DNA from: Toxorhynchites rutilus septentrionalis
Taxonomy: Eukaryota; Arthropoda; Insecta; Diptera; Culicidae
Assembly (NCBI RefSeq): GCF_029784135.1
Contig: NC_073744.1
Span: forward strand, 32,681,380-32,745,379
Reading direction: 5' to 3'
DNA length: 64,000 nt
Both the position numbers and the translations under genes were made by a program. The stretch's first letter is position 1. Each line of letters starts with the position of its first letter. The notes beneath the pieces are model-generated. The model made no database searches, was not told where the DNA came from, and was given only the letters and a program-made list of their open reading frames with translations. Positions 1 through 9,535 of this stretch are shown in pieces.

Positions 1-186
1 GTGGCAGCTTTTTGCGATAGCGGATCATCGCAGAACTTTGCACTGCCGATCCCCCTAGTGGTTTGATTGCCGACCAGAACGCGGTCCGGCCGTACCAGTG
101 GAAGCGGGTAAAATCCAGCTCGCGCAGGAAGCGCGCGTTGTTCATATGGTCAATGAACATATCGATGTCCTGGGTGGTGCAAAGAC
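1..186 (-). CDS. THEM6-like thioesterase-superfamily protein, one internal exon (partial)
   Basis: Read on the minus strand, this stretch is open and encodes [20 protein letters not shown] followed by [16 protein letters not shown] and a segment ending in MIRYRKK. The HMNNARxLRELDF block is the hallmark of the THEM6 group of hotdog-fold proteins related to acyl-CoA thioesterases, where it lies near the start of the fold. The exon's 5' side has a good acceptor, TCTAG at 187-191 read in reverse, and the phase fits a codon split by the intron. The exon continues past the left edge, so the 3' part is missing; no upstream exon was found in the window. The family carries a signal or membrane segment in its first exon, which would lie to the right. 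Family assignment is strong; substrate and role are not visible here. Confidence 0.75.
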
Positions 187-753
187 CTAGAATTGATTGT
201 GTAATTCACTCATGTGTTCTAATGTATATAGAACTGTAAATAAACTCACCATATGTGGTTATAGTATCGGTCATTTTAAGGTTTCTATTCGAGCATGCGA
301 CAGTTGCGATCGTGAACGCGACGCGTATGAAGTAATTAAAATCGAACGCGATGTACAGCATCGCCAATATCATCCACCACATTTTGTTCCGGTTAGAAGA
401 GAAGTTGTACACTAGACAAAGCTATGACTTAAATAAAGTGTAGACTGTGATGGAACGTCAGAAGACTTTAATGAACTGTGAACAATTCTTCTTAGGAACC
501 GAAAAATGAACCTGATTTATGTTATCAACACTAGACATCGGAAAAGTGCAAATCAATCACCTTATCTATCATTTTTATCGCCGTCTAATAACCACTGTTA
601 ACTCCACGACTTGCTAATGTGTACTGGTGATTCGTTAATGGTAATGGTAATGGTAATGAATTAGAGAGACTTTAAACTCTGAGAGTTCATTCGTCTCTAA
701 TGATTCGATAATCTGGGAGTATTGATATATAACAACAGGGAACCAAAACGGCA
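187..753. other. Intron or intergenic sequence, no gene seen
   Basis: AT-rich sequence upstream of the THEM6-like exon. It contains a short imperfect run of the hexamer GGTAAT near 638-657. No exon with convincing splice signals was found on either strand. Confidence 0.5.
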
Positions 754-1324
754 TAGCTTTAAACGGTGACCGGAATAAATCGCCACAGTAAACAACTGCA
801 ACAGAAACAACCGCTTAGAAAAAGTGTAGTAGGCTAGAAATATTTGGCGCGGGAAAAACATCATGTGCCTCACATTTCTATTATAAATTTATTCTCTTGT
901 TCTCGTTTTTCGAAATTTATTCTGAGGACAATGTAATGGGGACGAAGTCCCCATTTGGCGAGGATAAGGAATCGAGGCGGCCCATGCCGCCAAGATGACG
1001 CAATCCGAGTCCACCGCCGACCCGCCGTCGGAAGCGGCGGTGTCTCGCACGCAAACCTGGGATCCACTGATTGCCCGGTTAGTTTGAAACATAGGATACG
1101 ATCCTTTAGCAATGTCCGACCGAGCTCTAGCGAGCGTCGGACGGTATACGTCTGCCCGGGGCGTTACGTTTGCCTGGGGCGATACGTTTGCCCGGTTAAT
1201 TCTTGTTTTGAAATACAATACCGCGCCACAATATTTATAGCCTACTACACATTTTATAAGCGGTGGTTTCTGTTGCAGTCGTTTTCTGTGGCGATTTATT
1301 CCGGGAACCGCTTTAAACTATTAT
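754..1324. mobile_element. Inverted-repeat element (MITE-like) with ~100 bp termini, itself interrupted
   Basis: The left end (about 754-855) and the reverse complement of the right end (about 1212-1324) match over roughly 100 bases. Shared blocks include CCGGAATAAATCGCCACAG, ACTGCAACAGAAAC and GTGTAGTAGGCTA. The match is strong but has small differences, so the copy is not new. The centre (about 870-1205) is a different repeat, also found near 38.2-38.4 kb, which suggests a later insertion. There is no transposase. Exact ends and target duplication were not settled. Confidence 0.65.
870..1205 (+). repeat. Dispersed repeat 'Z', copy 1, nested in the inverted-repeat element
   Basis: The block around 1060-1120, including TTGCCCGGTTAGTTTGAAAC, recurs in reverse complement at about 38240-38300 (GTTTCAAACTAACCGGGCAA). 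The two copies also share the GATCC(G/T)TTTA neighbourhood. The copy is GC-richer than its surroundings and has a short tandem run of a TACGTTTGCCCGGGGCG-like unit at about 1146-1195. No protein is supported. Confidence 0.5.
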
Positions 1325-1799
1325 AGCAAGGTATGTTGTACGCAATCTTTCTTGCAATATTATTTGAATGTGTGCAAATGGGCTCAGGAATAAAAAAGAA
1401 CCAGCTGTATGACATTCGCCATGTTTTTGGTGCCAACATCTTAAACGTCAAAAGTATTTATTTTCTTCAAAACAGCGATCCGCGTTGGCGGCATTGTGCT
1501 TCGTTTACTAGTTGGGGGGACGAATCAACGAATAGCTGGTTTTCGGCAGGGGTTAGACATCAATTGAATATAGGCTACCCAAAATCAAAATCAATATGGC
1601 GTCATTTGTTTATCAACATATCATTTACTAGGATTGAAATCGAAAAATGCGCTGCTTTATTCTAACTGCATGAGCGATTTTCATATTTCGGTTTCACATG
1701 GAGGTGTTCACATTTAACATGGAGTTTAAAGTTAGCCACTATTCGACTATATAACCGGACCGAGTTGTAAACAACAGTAATTGATTGAACCAAAATGTC
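1325..1799. other. No gene seen
   Basis: AT-rich spacer. An open stretch on the plus strand at 1333-1665 has no recognisable motif and ordinary base composition, so it is not called as a gene. Confidence 0.4.
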
Positions 1800-2260
1800 A
1801 GTGAACCGCAGCAATATTGGGTACACTGGCGATATGAGGGATTTGACGTTTTAGTCGTACCCCTGGTTTTCGGTCGGAATGAACGTTTTCAAAATTAAAA
1901 TTATGAATGAAAATTAGCTTTTGCATATCAAATTAGTATTCTATTTGAGTTAAAAACATTTTTGTTTGCAGTTGGTGAAAAAGTCTCATACGAAAAATGT
2001 TTATGAAGACAATTTTATATTATAATGAAAACATTCAGCAACAATTTTGGAATTATATAGCCATACGGTTGAATGAAAGTCAGAAATACGTGTTTCAAGT
2101 AATTAAATAGCATGTGAAAATTTTCATTCAAATTTTAAAATTTCAAAACCGGTTTCGTGTCTTCTAATCTGGTAGAGATTACACTAACGAGTTTGGGACA
2201 CAAATTATGGCCCTAATTTGTAGTCGCCACCAGACATCGACACCATCGCGAATTATCAAT
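1800..2260 (+). repeat. Dispersed repeat 'W', diverged copy
   Basis: Scattered blocks such as TAATGAAAATTA / ATGAATGAAAATTAGC, TCTCATACxAAAAAT, TATTATAATGA and ATCGACACCATCGCGAA line up in the same order with 42720-42935, the interior of the inverted-repeat element at 42595-42973. This copy is older and lacks the clean termini. No coding potential. Confidence 0.45.
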
Positions 2261-3836
2261 TTACCACCATCTGACATATCGTGGTGTCGATGATGAACTT
2301 TTACAACAGAGGGATAGTGAGATATGTGATGACGGTAGGTAGAGTGAGATAGCGATAATCGTGCCATACACCTGAAAAGAACCTCATAAAATGACATGTT
2401 CTGCCTTATGAAAATACATTATAACCCTTTTAAGCCCATTGATAGATTCAACTTATCTAGAAAATTCAATTCTTTAGTAAATAATTCTACGTTTTGAAGA
2501 CGAAGTTCCTTTGAAAACGTAAGTTCTTTTTTGCATATGATCAAATCATAACCATTGCACTGTTAATGAACGATTTTAGTTTGCTTGTCTTAAACTCGTT
2601 TCAACTCAAGAAACACGCAACATTGTTATAATAATTCAATTCGAAAGATGAGAAAATTTCCTAGTAAAAATGTCTTCACATCATCTAGATATTAAAATGT
2701 GTTGTATGTTTGACAATGGAGTTTGTGATACCACACTACGCTGGTTCAGAAGCCTAGCTCCGATTATCATTAATAGAAAATCTCAATAATTTATTAGTTA
2801 CTAGATTTGCATTCTGTTTTCCTTTTCGCCTAACAAGAAACTATGATGCGCTCATTATCTTCGCCCTGAAATAAAAAAAAAGATAGTGCACACAAATTTG
2901 ATCATCATCATCATCATCATCACCTCTAACTAACTACTGTTAGGTCCCTAAATAACCGTAAATTAGTGAATACTAGAAAGTGTAGAGAGCGAGAAGCTTC
3001 GAATGATTTAAAAACAGTATGCGTATCTAGAATTAACAATTGCAAGGATTACATGTACTTGTTAATTTCTTATTATGATGTTAAGCTTCATAATTTCGTT
3101 TGTAGATTTTACTTAAAAAGTCTGATAACTTGCCCGAGACGATCCGTTCCCCGTGATAAACAGCCGGGAACAAAATGTGCGCACTCGAATGAGTTCGTAG
3201 CTCAAAAAGCTAGTCACCAACACATTCTGTGTTGTAGAAAACCGAACCGTGTGTCGCAAATGCCTTCCTCTCAGGTACCAATAAAATTGTATCATATTCG
3301 AATCGAATGTTTGTTTATCATTCAACTTGTTTCCGGAATACTGGTTTTTAATGTAGCAAACTGTCCGTTGCGCAGTGTCTTTTATTACTCTTCGTTGAAC
3401 TCTACCATCTTTTAGAATCAAACTTAGTGACAAACATGCGATTTCATTCTTCTGTGACTATGAATTTGAAAATGCATTAGTTCCCTCTATCAATCGACGT
3501 AAAATCTAAACAAAACAGAGTACGTATCCGTTGCAATAGAAACTAAATTTATGTATTGTATTGTTGCGATCGTGTGTAAAAATATGCCCTCATGTGTGTG
3601 AGTGTGTGGGTTATATGTGTATGTTCATTATTTAGTCTGTACGCTCAGCGAGAGATCCTTAAGCTCTAATTCACACTAAATACTAAAAGTTCACCTATCG
3701 CGATCTCAATCCCAAATAAGCATCACTCGGTTCATAATATGTTGTTTGTTCGGTATCAGAGCAATCATTAGAACGATAGAGATCGTTTCATTCATGACGG
3801 AACCGGTCCCTGCTATCAACGCCTCAAAATCGTTAT
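2261..3836. other. Intergenic or 3' flank of TXNDC9, no gene seen
   Basis: Contains a short (ATC)n microsatellite at about 2901-2923. The open stretch at 2966-3415 (plus) has no recognisable domain. The last few hundred bases before 3837 should hold the TXNDC9 3' UTR, but no single poly(A) signal stands out. Confidence 0.4.
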
Positions 3837-6800
3837 CTAGTCGTCGAAATCTATGTCGGAATCGTCCGAGTCGTAACCCCCGCGAATGGTCTTTTTCGGA
3901 TTGAACGAGGTTTTCTTCTTTTTCTTATCATCTGGGGGTGTCAGCATATCTCCCTGGAATAGTTCAACCAATTAATATGATGTTGCGAAGAACAGTCCAA
4001 CAACGCCGATACTCACATTGTACTCAATAGCGCCAGACTGCGCAATACGCCACTCCAACATCTCGGTGCTGAAATCATCGCAATTGCCCAGATCCGTGAA
4101 ACCCACGATGTAATCCTTCGTTTTGCTGTCCTTGATAAGCGCTATGCTGGGAATCACCTTGATCCGGAGTCGCTGCGTCAGGAAGGGGCACTTTTCGGCA
4201 TTCACTTTGCAGAACCTGGCCTCGATGTGCTTGGTGGCGAGCGTTTTCAGGTGCATGTCGACGATCCGGCAACGGGGGGTCGAGTCGCGATAGAAGTGGC
4301 ACACAATGTTGGCAGATTTTTTGCTCACCTCGAAGAACTCCTTTTCGTCCGCCAGTTCGCTGTACTCGCCGTGACCCTGTGGCCACAAAGAGGGATATAT
4401 CAATTTGTTATGGATAAATAGTTATTTAATTAGTTATTTAATGCAATGTAACTCGAATAACACGAGATGTTGAAAACTCAAAAATTTGTATTCTGCAATG
4501 CGAAATTACTTGAGTTATAATTAGACTATCTGTGGCGCTTCGGTAGGACTTTGATCATCAACTAATATAGAACTATTCTTGAGATAAGGTAGGTACGAAG
4601 AAGAAAAATCCAAAGATGTTCAACCCTTTACACACGAGCGGCGCTGCTGCTATGACTCCCATGGAATGTCTCGAAGGTCATTTTGTGATGACAACCGTGC
4701 CACGATGATATATGATCTGTGATCTCACATATACAGAATATTCGGTATTTTACAGATTATTCGCCAAATTTCTGTATATCAATGACAGATTTTCAACAAA
4801 AATACATAATTCACAGATTTGTTTAAAATTCAATTTCAAATACTAAATTTATTACAGTGCATAAATAGATACCTTCATCTATAAAAATGTTGAACGCAAC
4901 GCAACGATATGGCTTTCGTTGGAGGCAGTTGTTAAACGAAATCTTGAGTAATTCAAAGAGCTCAAACTATTCTTTTCGTTCCAAGTTAAGTATGACCATA
5001 ATCAATCCGCCAATCGTATATTGACTCATTTAAACGATCTTATGACTAAATCGATTATGCAGTCCCTAAACTATCCGGCCGGATACCGGATAAACTATCC
5101 GTGATTGCGATCGATTCGAAGTGTTGTCACAATAATAACAATCGGTAATAATAATCGACTTCGTTAGCATTGGAATATTTTTCTCGAACCCGTTGCTGAC
5201 TATATGTGCAATTTCGTCTTAATCCAAATGCTTTTGATGCAGCTAAATGATATATTACCTCGAATATACAGGAGAGGTTAGAACTTATAATTCTTGTTAT
5301 TTCCTCAAACGAAATCAGAAGCCAACCGTATTACTCCATCAAGCTCCATAAAGCATGTTTTGTAGTGAAGTCCCTCAGGTTATCATCCCTGAAGACACAC
5401 ACTACAAAAATCTCATCATTTAGATAGAAAATCCTTATCAGAAAAATATTTGTGCAATATTTCTTGTAGAAAACTTGATACTCTTTAAAAGGATATTCAG
5501 TTTTAACGGAAAGTTTTATAATCGTTCATTATATGTGTCGCCCAATTGCAAAACCGGCCAACTCGCGTTTGAAAATCATGATGTGCTGGAAGTGGCATGA
5601 TGCCGCGATAAAATCGCCTTCCTGGAAAATTTTTATTTTTGGAGTTGACCGGTTTTGCATCTGGGCGACACATATTAATGCAAAAATATGTTGATCCTTA
5701 TTTTGGTTCATGCACACATGCAGTTTCTTCCAGTTTCATATTCGCAAATAAAAAGCCGAATATCCGGCTATCCCGCCTCGCAGCTTGCCGGCTATCCGGT
5801 ATCCGGCAAAACTACTATCCGTTTCATCATTAATAATGAGACAAGAATGTTATTGTTGATCATGTTGGGCAACTTATTTTTGGAGAGCTACGTGCAATCC
5901 TTTTTTGTTGATTCTGACCTTGATGAGAAATATTTTGAAGATTTTCTGAAGAAGCCTGAAGATGTTTACGGTGATATCGATGCAAAATTAGGTGAAAGAA
6001 GATTGGATGCAACTATGAAGTTGACCTTCAAATCGATTTGGCGTAACTTCCATATTGAACTTCGTCAAGCTTCCACCAAAAGCAAGTAATAGACAAGACT
6101 TGGATAACGAATTCACGCTACTAAAATCGAATCATATGGGGCAAAAATTGAGTGACTCAGATATAACTTGCTCCCAGTTGTTGGATGTCAAAAGGCGTGG
6201 TGGGAAATTTTTGTATCCATTGCTAAGGTCGTTTGTAAGATATTTTTCGATGACATTCATCAGCGAATATTTTCGCTTTACAATGCCAAGGAAACGAAGC
6301 CCGGAAATCGGTTGTCTCCTACTATTATGTACCCTTTTTTGAAAGCAAATAACTATGTATCGGCTCAAGGAAGAGCGTCAAGGATGAAATTGAAGGAAAA
6401 TTTGAAGACAAAACAAAACCATGTATAAACATCATACAATTCAGAGGAGAAAAACTTTTCTATGATTTGTTTTGTTGTATTGAGACGGCTTCAACAATCC
6501 ATAAATAAAAAAAAAGTTCAAAGTGAAAATAAACTTTTATTTCCCTTTTTTCCTCAACTTTTCGATACAGTTTTTCTGGCTGAAAATACGGATATACAGA
6601 TTATTTTTCAGAAAATTATACAGAATAAAATGTGACAACCCTGTCTGAGATAACCCTCCTGCACAGGTAATTATTCTAAACCTTCGATATCCAACCTTTT
6701 TTGAAGAGGGGTCACAAACACGTGCTAGTCATGGAGTCGCGGGCCACATAGAAATAATGAAGAAGGGTGGAGTTCAAGATATGGCCACATCGCTAACGTA

Positions 6801-8944
6801 GGACAACGAAATCCGAACAGAATCCGGTTTGTTTAAAGGCAACCGCTGCGCAACTGATTTTCCCTTCAGTTTTCTCCCAACGATCGTAGTTCTCACCCCT
6901 GAAAAATACATTCTTCACATCCAGCTTGCGCTGCACTATGACGACATTTCTAACCCGGAAACAATGCTCGAATCAACGAAAATCGATTGATCGGATCGGA
7001 AAAAGTCACCAAGGAGTTATTCGCGATTTTTCTGTCATACTGCTAACTAAGTATGGGAAAGTTCATTCGCTCATTTCTCCACACCTAATTATAAATCACT
7101 CTTGTATCTGCTTGGAATAATCATGGCGAAGGGAATATAGCAAGTAATCGTGAGATTGCACGATGAATCATTTTTCACTTTCCGACCATCTTCATTCGGG
7201 ACTGAGAGTGAACATAACAAAACAAAGAGTGGAGAACAACATTCGTTGCATGAATACTCCTTTGGAAGGATCGCACGATACAGAATAACGAGTGAGTCAA
7301 AAAAGACCCAATTTGCGTGTATGATTTTATTTTCCCTTCTATTCCTCTATTCTTCCTTGTCAGCATTCAAATGCATTTGTTATCGGCAATGCAAATGAAT
7401 CTACCTTCCCGCTCACCAATAACTTGCGTTAATATGGTCTTTTGCGTTGGCTTAGATCGTTTCATACTAGAAACAAAAAAAATGTTATTGCAATAGTGCA
7501 CAGGAAACAACTCGATTTCTACTATCTACCTATATTTTACTGCCGCGATCGAGGCTTCAGTGATTGCTATTTGAGTGAACAACGAATGATTTTACAGTTT
7601 ACAGACACTCGCTGGCTCAATCAAAAGTTTCCGAAGCAAAGTGTCCAAGATTCTATCACCATCTAACGTCATTCCGAGAGGCAAATGAGAGAATGCAAAA
7701 TTCTCTGAAAATAGATGAGCGGAATCGAGACAGTGTTTTTCCGTTCAACTCGAGAATGAATTTTGCGCTGATGGTAGGTGAATGTTTTCTGTCTCAAATA
7801 ATGTGAGGCATAAACGGAAAATAGAAAGGTGAGTTTTATCTGTGAGTGAGTGTTGTTGAACGAATTTCGATGCAATTTTGCCCATACCTGCTGCTAACGA
7901 TCAGATGGCAGCGGCAGCAACAGCGAGGCTTTCCAAATGGTCTTCCTCCAGACCAAATTAGTTTTCCAAATTGGCCTTTTTTAAGGCTAGAGGCGAATGA
8001 ACTGAGAAAGTCTGAGAGTAGTAGTGACTTGTTGAGATTTCTTTTGTCAAATAACACGCCTTGAATGTATTTTGAGTGACAGGCTCTACGCGTGTATCAG
8101 TGTAATTCGGAAAAAGTTTCTTCGGCGGAAAGTTCAAGATTATCAGCTCATTCGCTCCTAGCCTTGAGAGTCATTTTTGAAAAATTAGACTAAACTCTCA
8201 GCTATTAGGAAAACCTCGCTGCTGTCTGGTCACTACCTGGATGACTGATGAATCGTGGATGCTATGTAATCACGAATAGCTTATTTGTACTTATTAAATG
8301 ATGGTGGTGTTGAAAGCACACACTGACGAAAAAAGAACGGTAATTCGCAAAGATTTTTTTTTTTTTCTCTATTATAGTGACTTTCAACACATTTCGGCTG
8401 GTTCGTCACTTTTACTTCCATTTTTGGAAGAATGTCGGGAGTGAGAATTGAACTCGTGATCTCTGCGTGAGAGGTATGGATGTTACCACTACGCCAGATC
8501 GCCTCCACATTCGCAAAGATCTTACTTACATAGTCAATCTTGCAACACTTTGAATAGAGATTTGATTCAAGTTTTTTCGAGAGATTTTCTTGCGCGCGTA
8601 GCAGGTTAAATGTGTGCGTTAAAATTGTGCATTAAAAGAAGAAATGTATTCAAATTATTTTACGCCAAATAAATGAAGACTATCGTCGAGTAGCATTTGT
8701 ACGCTCAATTTTGCGATTGACTGTAACTAATCCTGCTCCGATTGAGATTACTTCGCATTGTACTTACGTTATTTCTCCATTCCTGTCGCTGGTTGGCTTG
8801 TTTCTTTAGCTCTTGAATTCTCTGTTCGCGAAGCTTTTCCAAGTCTTCTCCTCCGAGACTGTCCAATCGTGTTAGTTCATTGTCCAGTTGTCTTTCGAGC
8901 TGAACCGCTGCCGAAATAAGCGAGTTCTGCAACACTTGCTCCAT
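3837..8944 (-). CDS. TXNDC9: Thioredoxin domain-containing protein 9 (PhLP3), three exons
   Basis: Coding exons on the minus strand are 8768-8944, 4017-4376 and 3837-3953, joined in phase 0 and giving 217 residues; the human protein is about 226. All four splice sites are GT/AG, and the donors read GTAAGT and GTGAGT. The N-terminal exon is a charged helix ([13 protein letters not shown] to NQRQEWRNN). The middle exon begins GHGEYSEL and holds the thioredoxin-like fold, with [34 protein letters not shown] and [12 protein letters not shown]. The last exon ends [19 protein letters not shown], the acidic tail of the family. There is no CxxC: only one cysteine stands at the usual redox site, as in the known family. 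The protein is a phosducin-like cofactor of the cytosolic chaperonin CCT, acting in actin and tubulin folding; that role is inferred from the family. The start ATG at 8944 is the first in frame. Confidence 0.93.
4377..5526. other. First part of TXNDC9 intron 1
   Basis: AT-rich intron sequence. Near 4735-4835 it repeats a TTACAGATTATT-type motif also seen near 6595-6640, perhaps the outer part of the hAT relic that follows. CCGG-rich short repeats (TATCCGG/CCGGATA) occur near 5080-5100 and again near 5760-5820. No exon seen. Confidence 0.4.
5527..5680. mobile_element. Short inverted-repeat element (MITE), 154 bp
   Basis: The left end reads CATTATATGTGTCGCCC and continues with TGCAAAACCGGCCAACTC. 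The right end is its reverse complement with few changes, over about 38 bases on each side of a roughly 75-base centre. The element lies inside TXNDC9 intron 1. Target duplication not resolved; non-coding. Confidence 0.65.
5840..6641 (+). pseudogene. hAT-superfamily transposase relic (C-terminal part) and element end
   Basis: Two overlapping reading frames together recall a hAT transposase C-terminus. One gives [20 protein letters not shown]. The other, about 6168-6420, gives [14 protein letters not shown], then IFSLYNAK, then [19 protein letters not shown]. The order WW / IAK / FS / NRLSP / LKANN matches the hAT dimerisation region (family knowledge). The frames are broken by shifts and stops, so it is dead. 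The 3' end of the element probably lies near 6641, where the plus strand reads GTGACAACCCTG, the reverse of a typical hAT terminus CAGGGTTGTCAC. The left end was not found. It lies in TXNDC9 intron 1. Confidence 0.6.
6645..7890. other. TXNDC9 intron 1, no gene seen
   Basis: Several open stretches of 60-80 codons on both strands have no recognisable motif. Part of 7130-7880 may be older repeat sequence related to the element that follows, but I could not define it. Confidence 0.35.
7895..8265. repeat. Inverted-repeat element 'T', copy 1
   Basis: The left part (CAGCGAGGCTTTCCAAATGG, later AAGGCTAGAGGCGAATGA) is matched in reverse complement by the right part (TCATTCGCTCCTAGCCTT, later CCTCGCTGCTGTCTGG). 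A second member with the same blocks lies at about 35850-36550, where CATTCGCCTCTGGCCTTGAA and CCATTTGGAAAGTCTTGCTG occur. The family therefore looks like a non-autonomous DNA element with roughly 100 bp imperfect termini. Ends approximate. Confidence 0.5.
8355..8508 (-). mobile_element. tRNA-derived SINE, ~154 bp, with exact 12 bp target duplication
   Basis: The element is flanked by the direct repeat ATTCGCAAAGAT at 8343-8354 and 8509-8520. Read on the minus strand it starts GGAGGCGATCTGGCGTAGTG and ends in a run of about 12 A. It has an A-box-like TGGCGTAGTGGTA (8484-8496 reversed) and a B-box-like GAGTTCAATTCTC (8443-8455 reversed), spaced as in a tRNA. These are the marks of a polymerase III SINE moved by a LINE machinery. 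It sits in TXNDC9 intron 1 in the gene's orientation. It is not a tRNA gene, since no full cloverleaf is evident and it ends in poly(A). Confidence 0.8.
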
Positions 8945-9535
8945 GATTGATGATTAAACTAGAGAAGATGAAAAATAAGTAATTTGAGCTATTTTCTTTG
9001 TTCTTTTTTCTTGCTGCAAAATTCCCGAAACTACCATAATGTTCCCGATGCTCAGTTATACCAATCAGTGCATAATTTCGTTTACTCGACAGAAAATATC
9101 TAATTTCAGACTAGCTAACTTATTTCTTCTAATAAATTAGTGTTGTCTACTTACAAAACTGTAATGATTTCAAAAGTTGGCAACCAAGTACTATTAGTTA
9201 TGCTTAACTATATGAATTTTCATCATCAATTCGATCGGCTATCATCAAAATAAACGTGGCCCGAACAACGATACCCATATTTCTACTACACTGAATAAAT
9301 AACATATATTGCGAGCAGTAAAACAAAAGCCGGTCAGAAACGCATGCACTATGGTTAGTAATGTTTAAATTTTTCATTTATTCGATTATCGATTAATCGT
9401 TGGGGCGTTTTTTGAATATTCGATTCATTCGAATAATTGTCTTTCAATATTCAATGAATCGAACGAATATTTATTTCTTGAAATAATCACGTATCACGTT
9501 GTCATTCTGGTCGCGTGGTCTATCGGGTTGTCGTT

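Noticed and set aside
2966..3415. 149-codon plus-strand open stretch downstream of TXNDC9
   Set aside because: No domain, no start context and no splice support; overlapping minus-strand frame of similar quality.
4075..4386. 103-codon open stretch overlapping the TXNDC9 central exon
   Set aside because: It is a shadow of the real exon in another frame of the same strand.
8440..8500. tRNA-like sequence with A and B boxes
   Set aside because: It ends in a long A-run and is flanked by a 12-base duplication, so it is a SINE head, not a tRNA gene.
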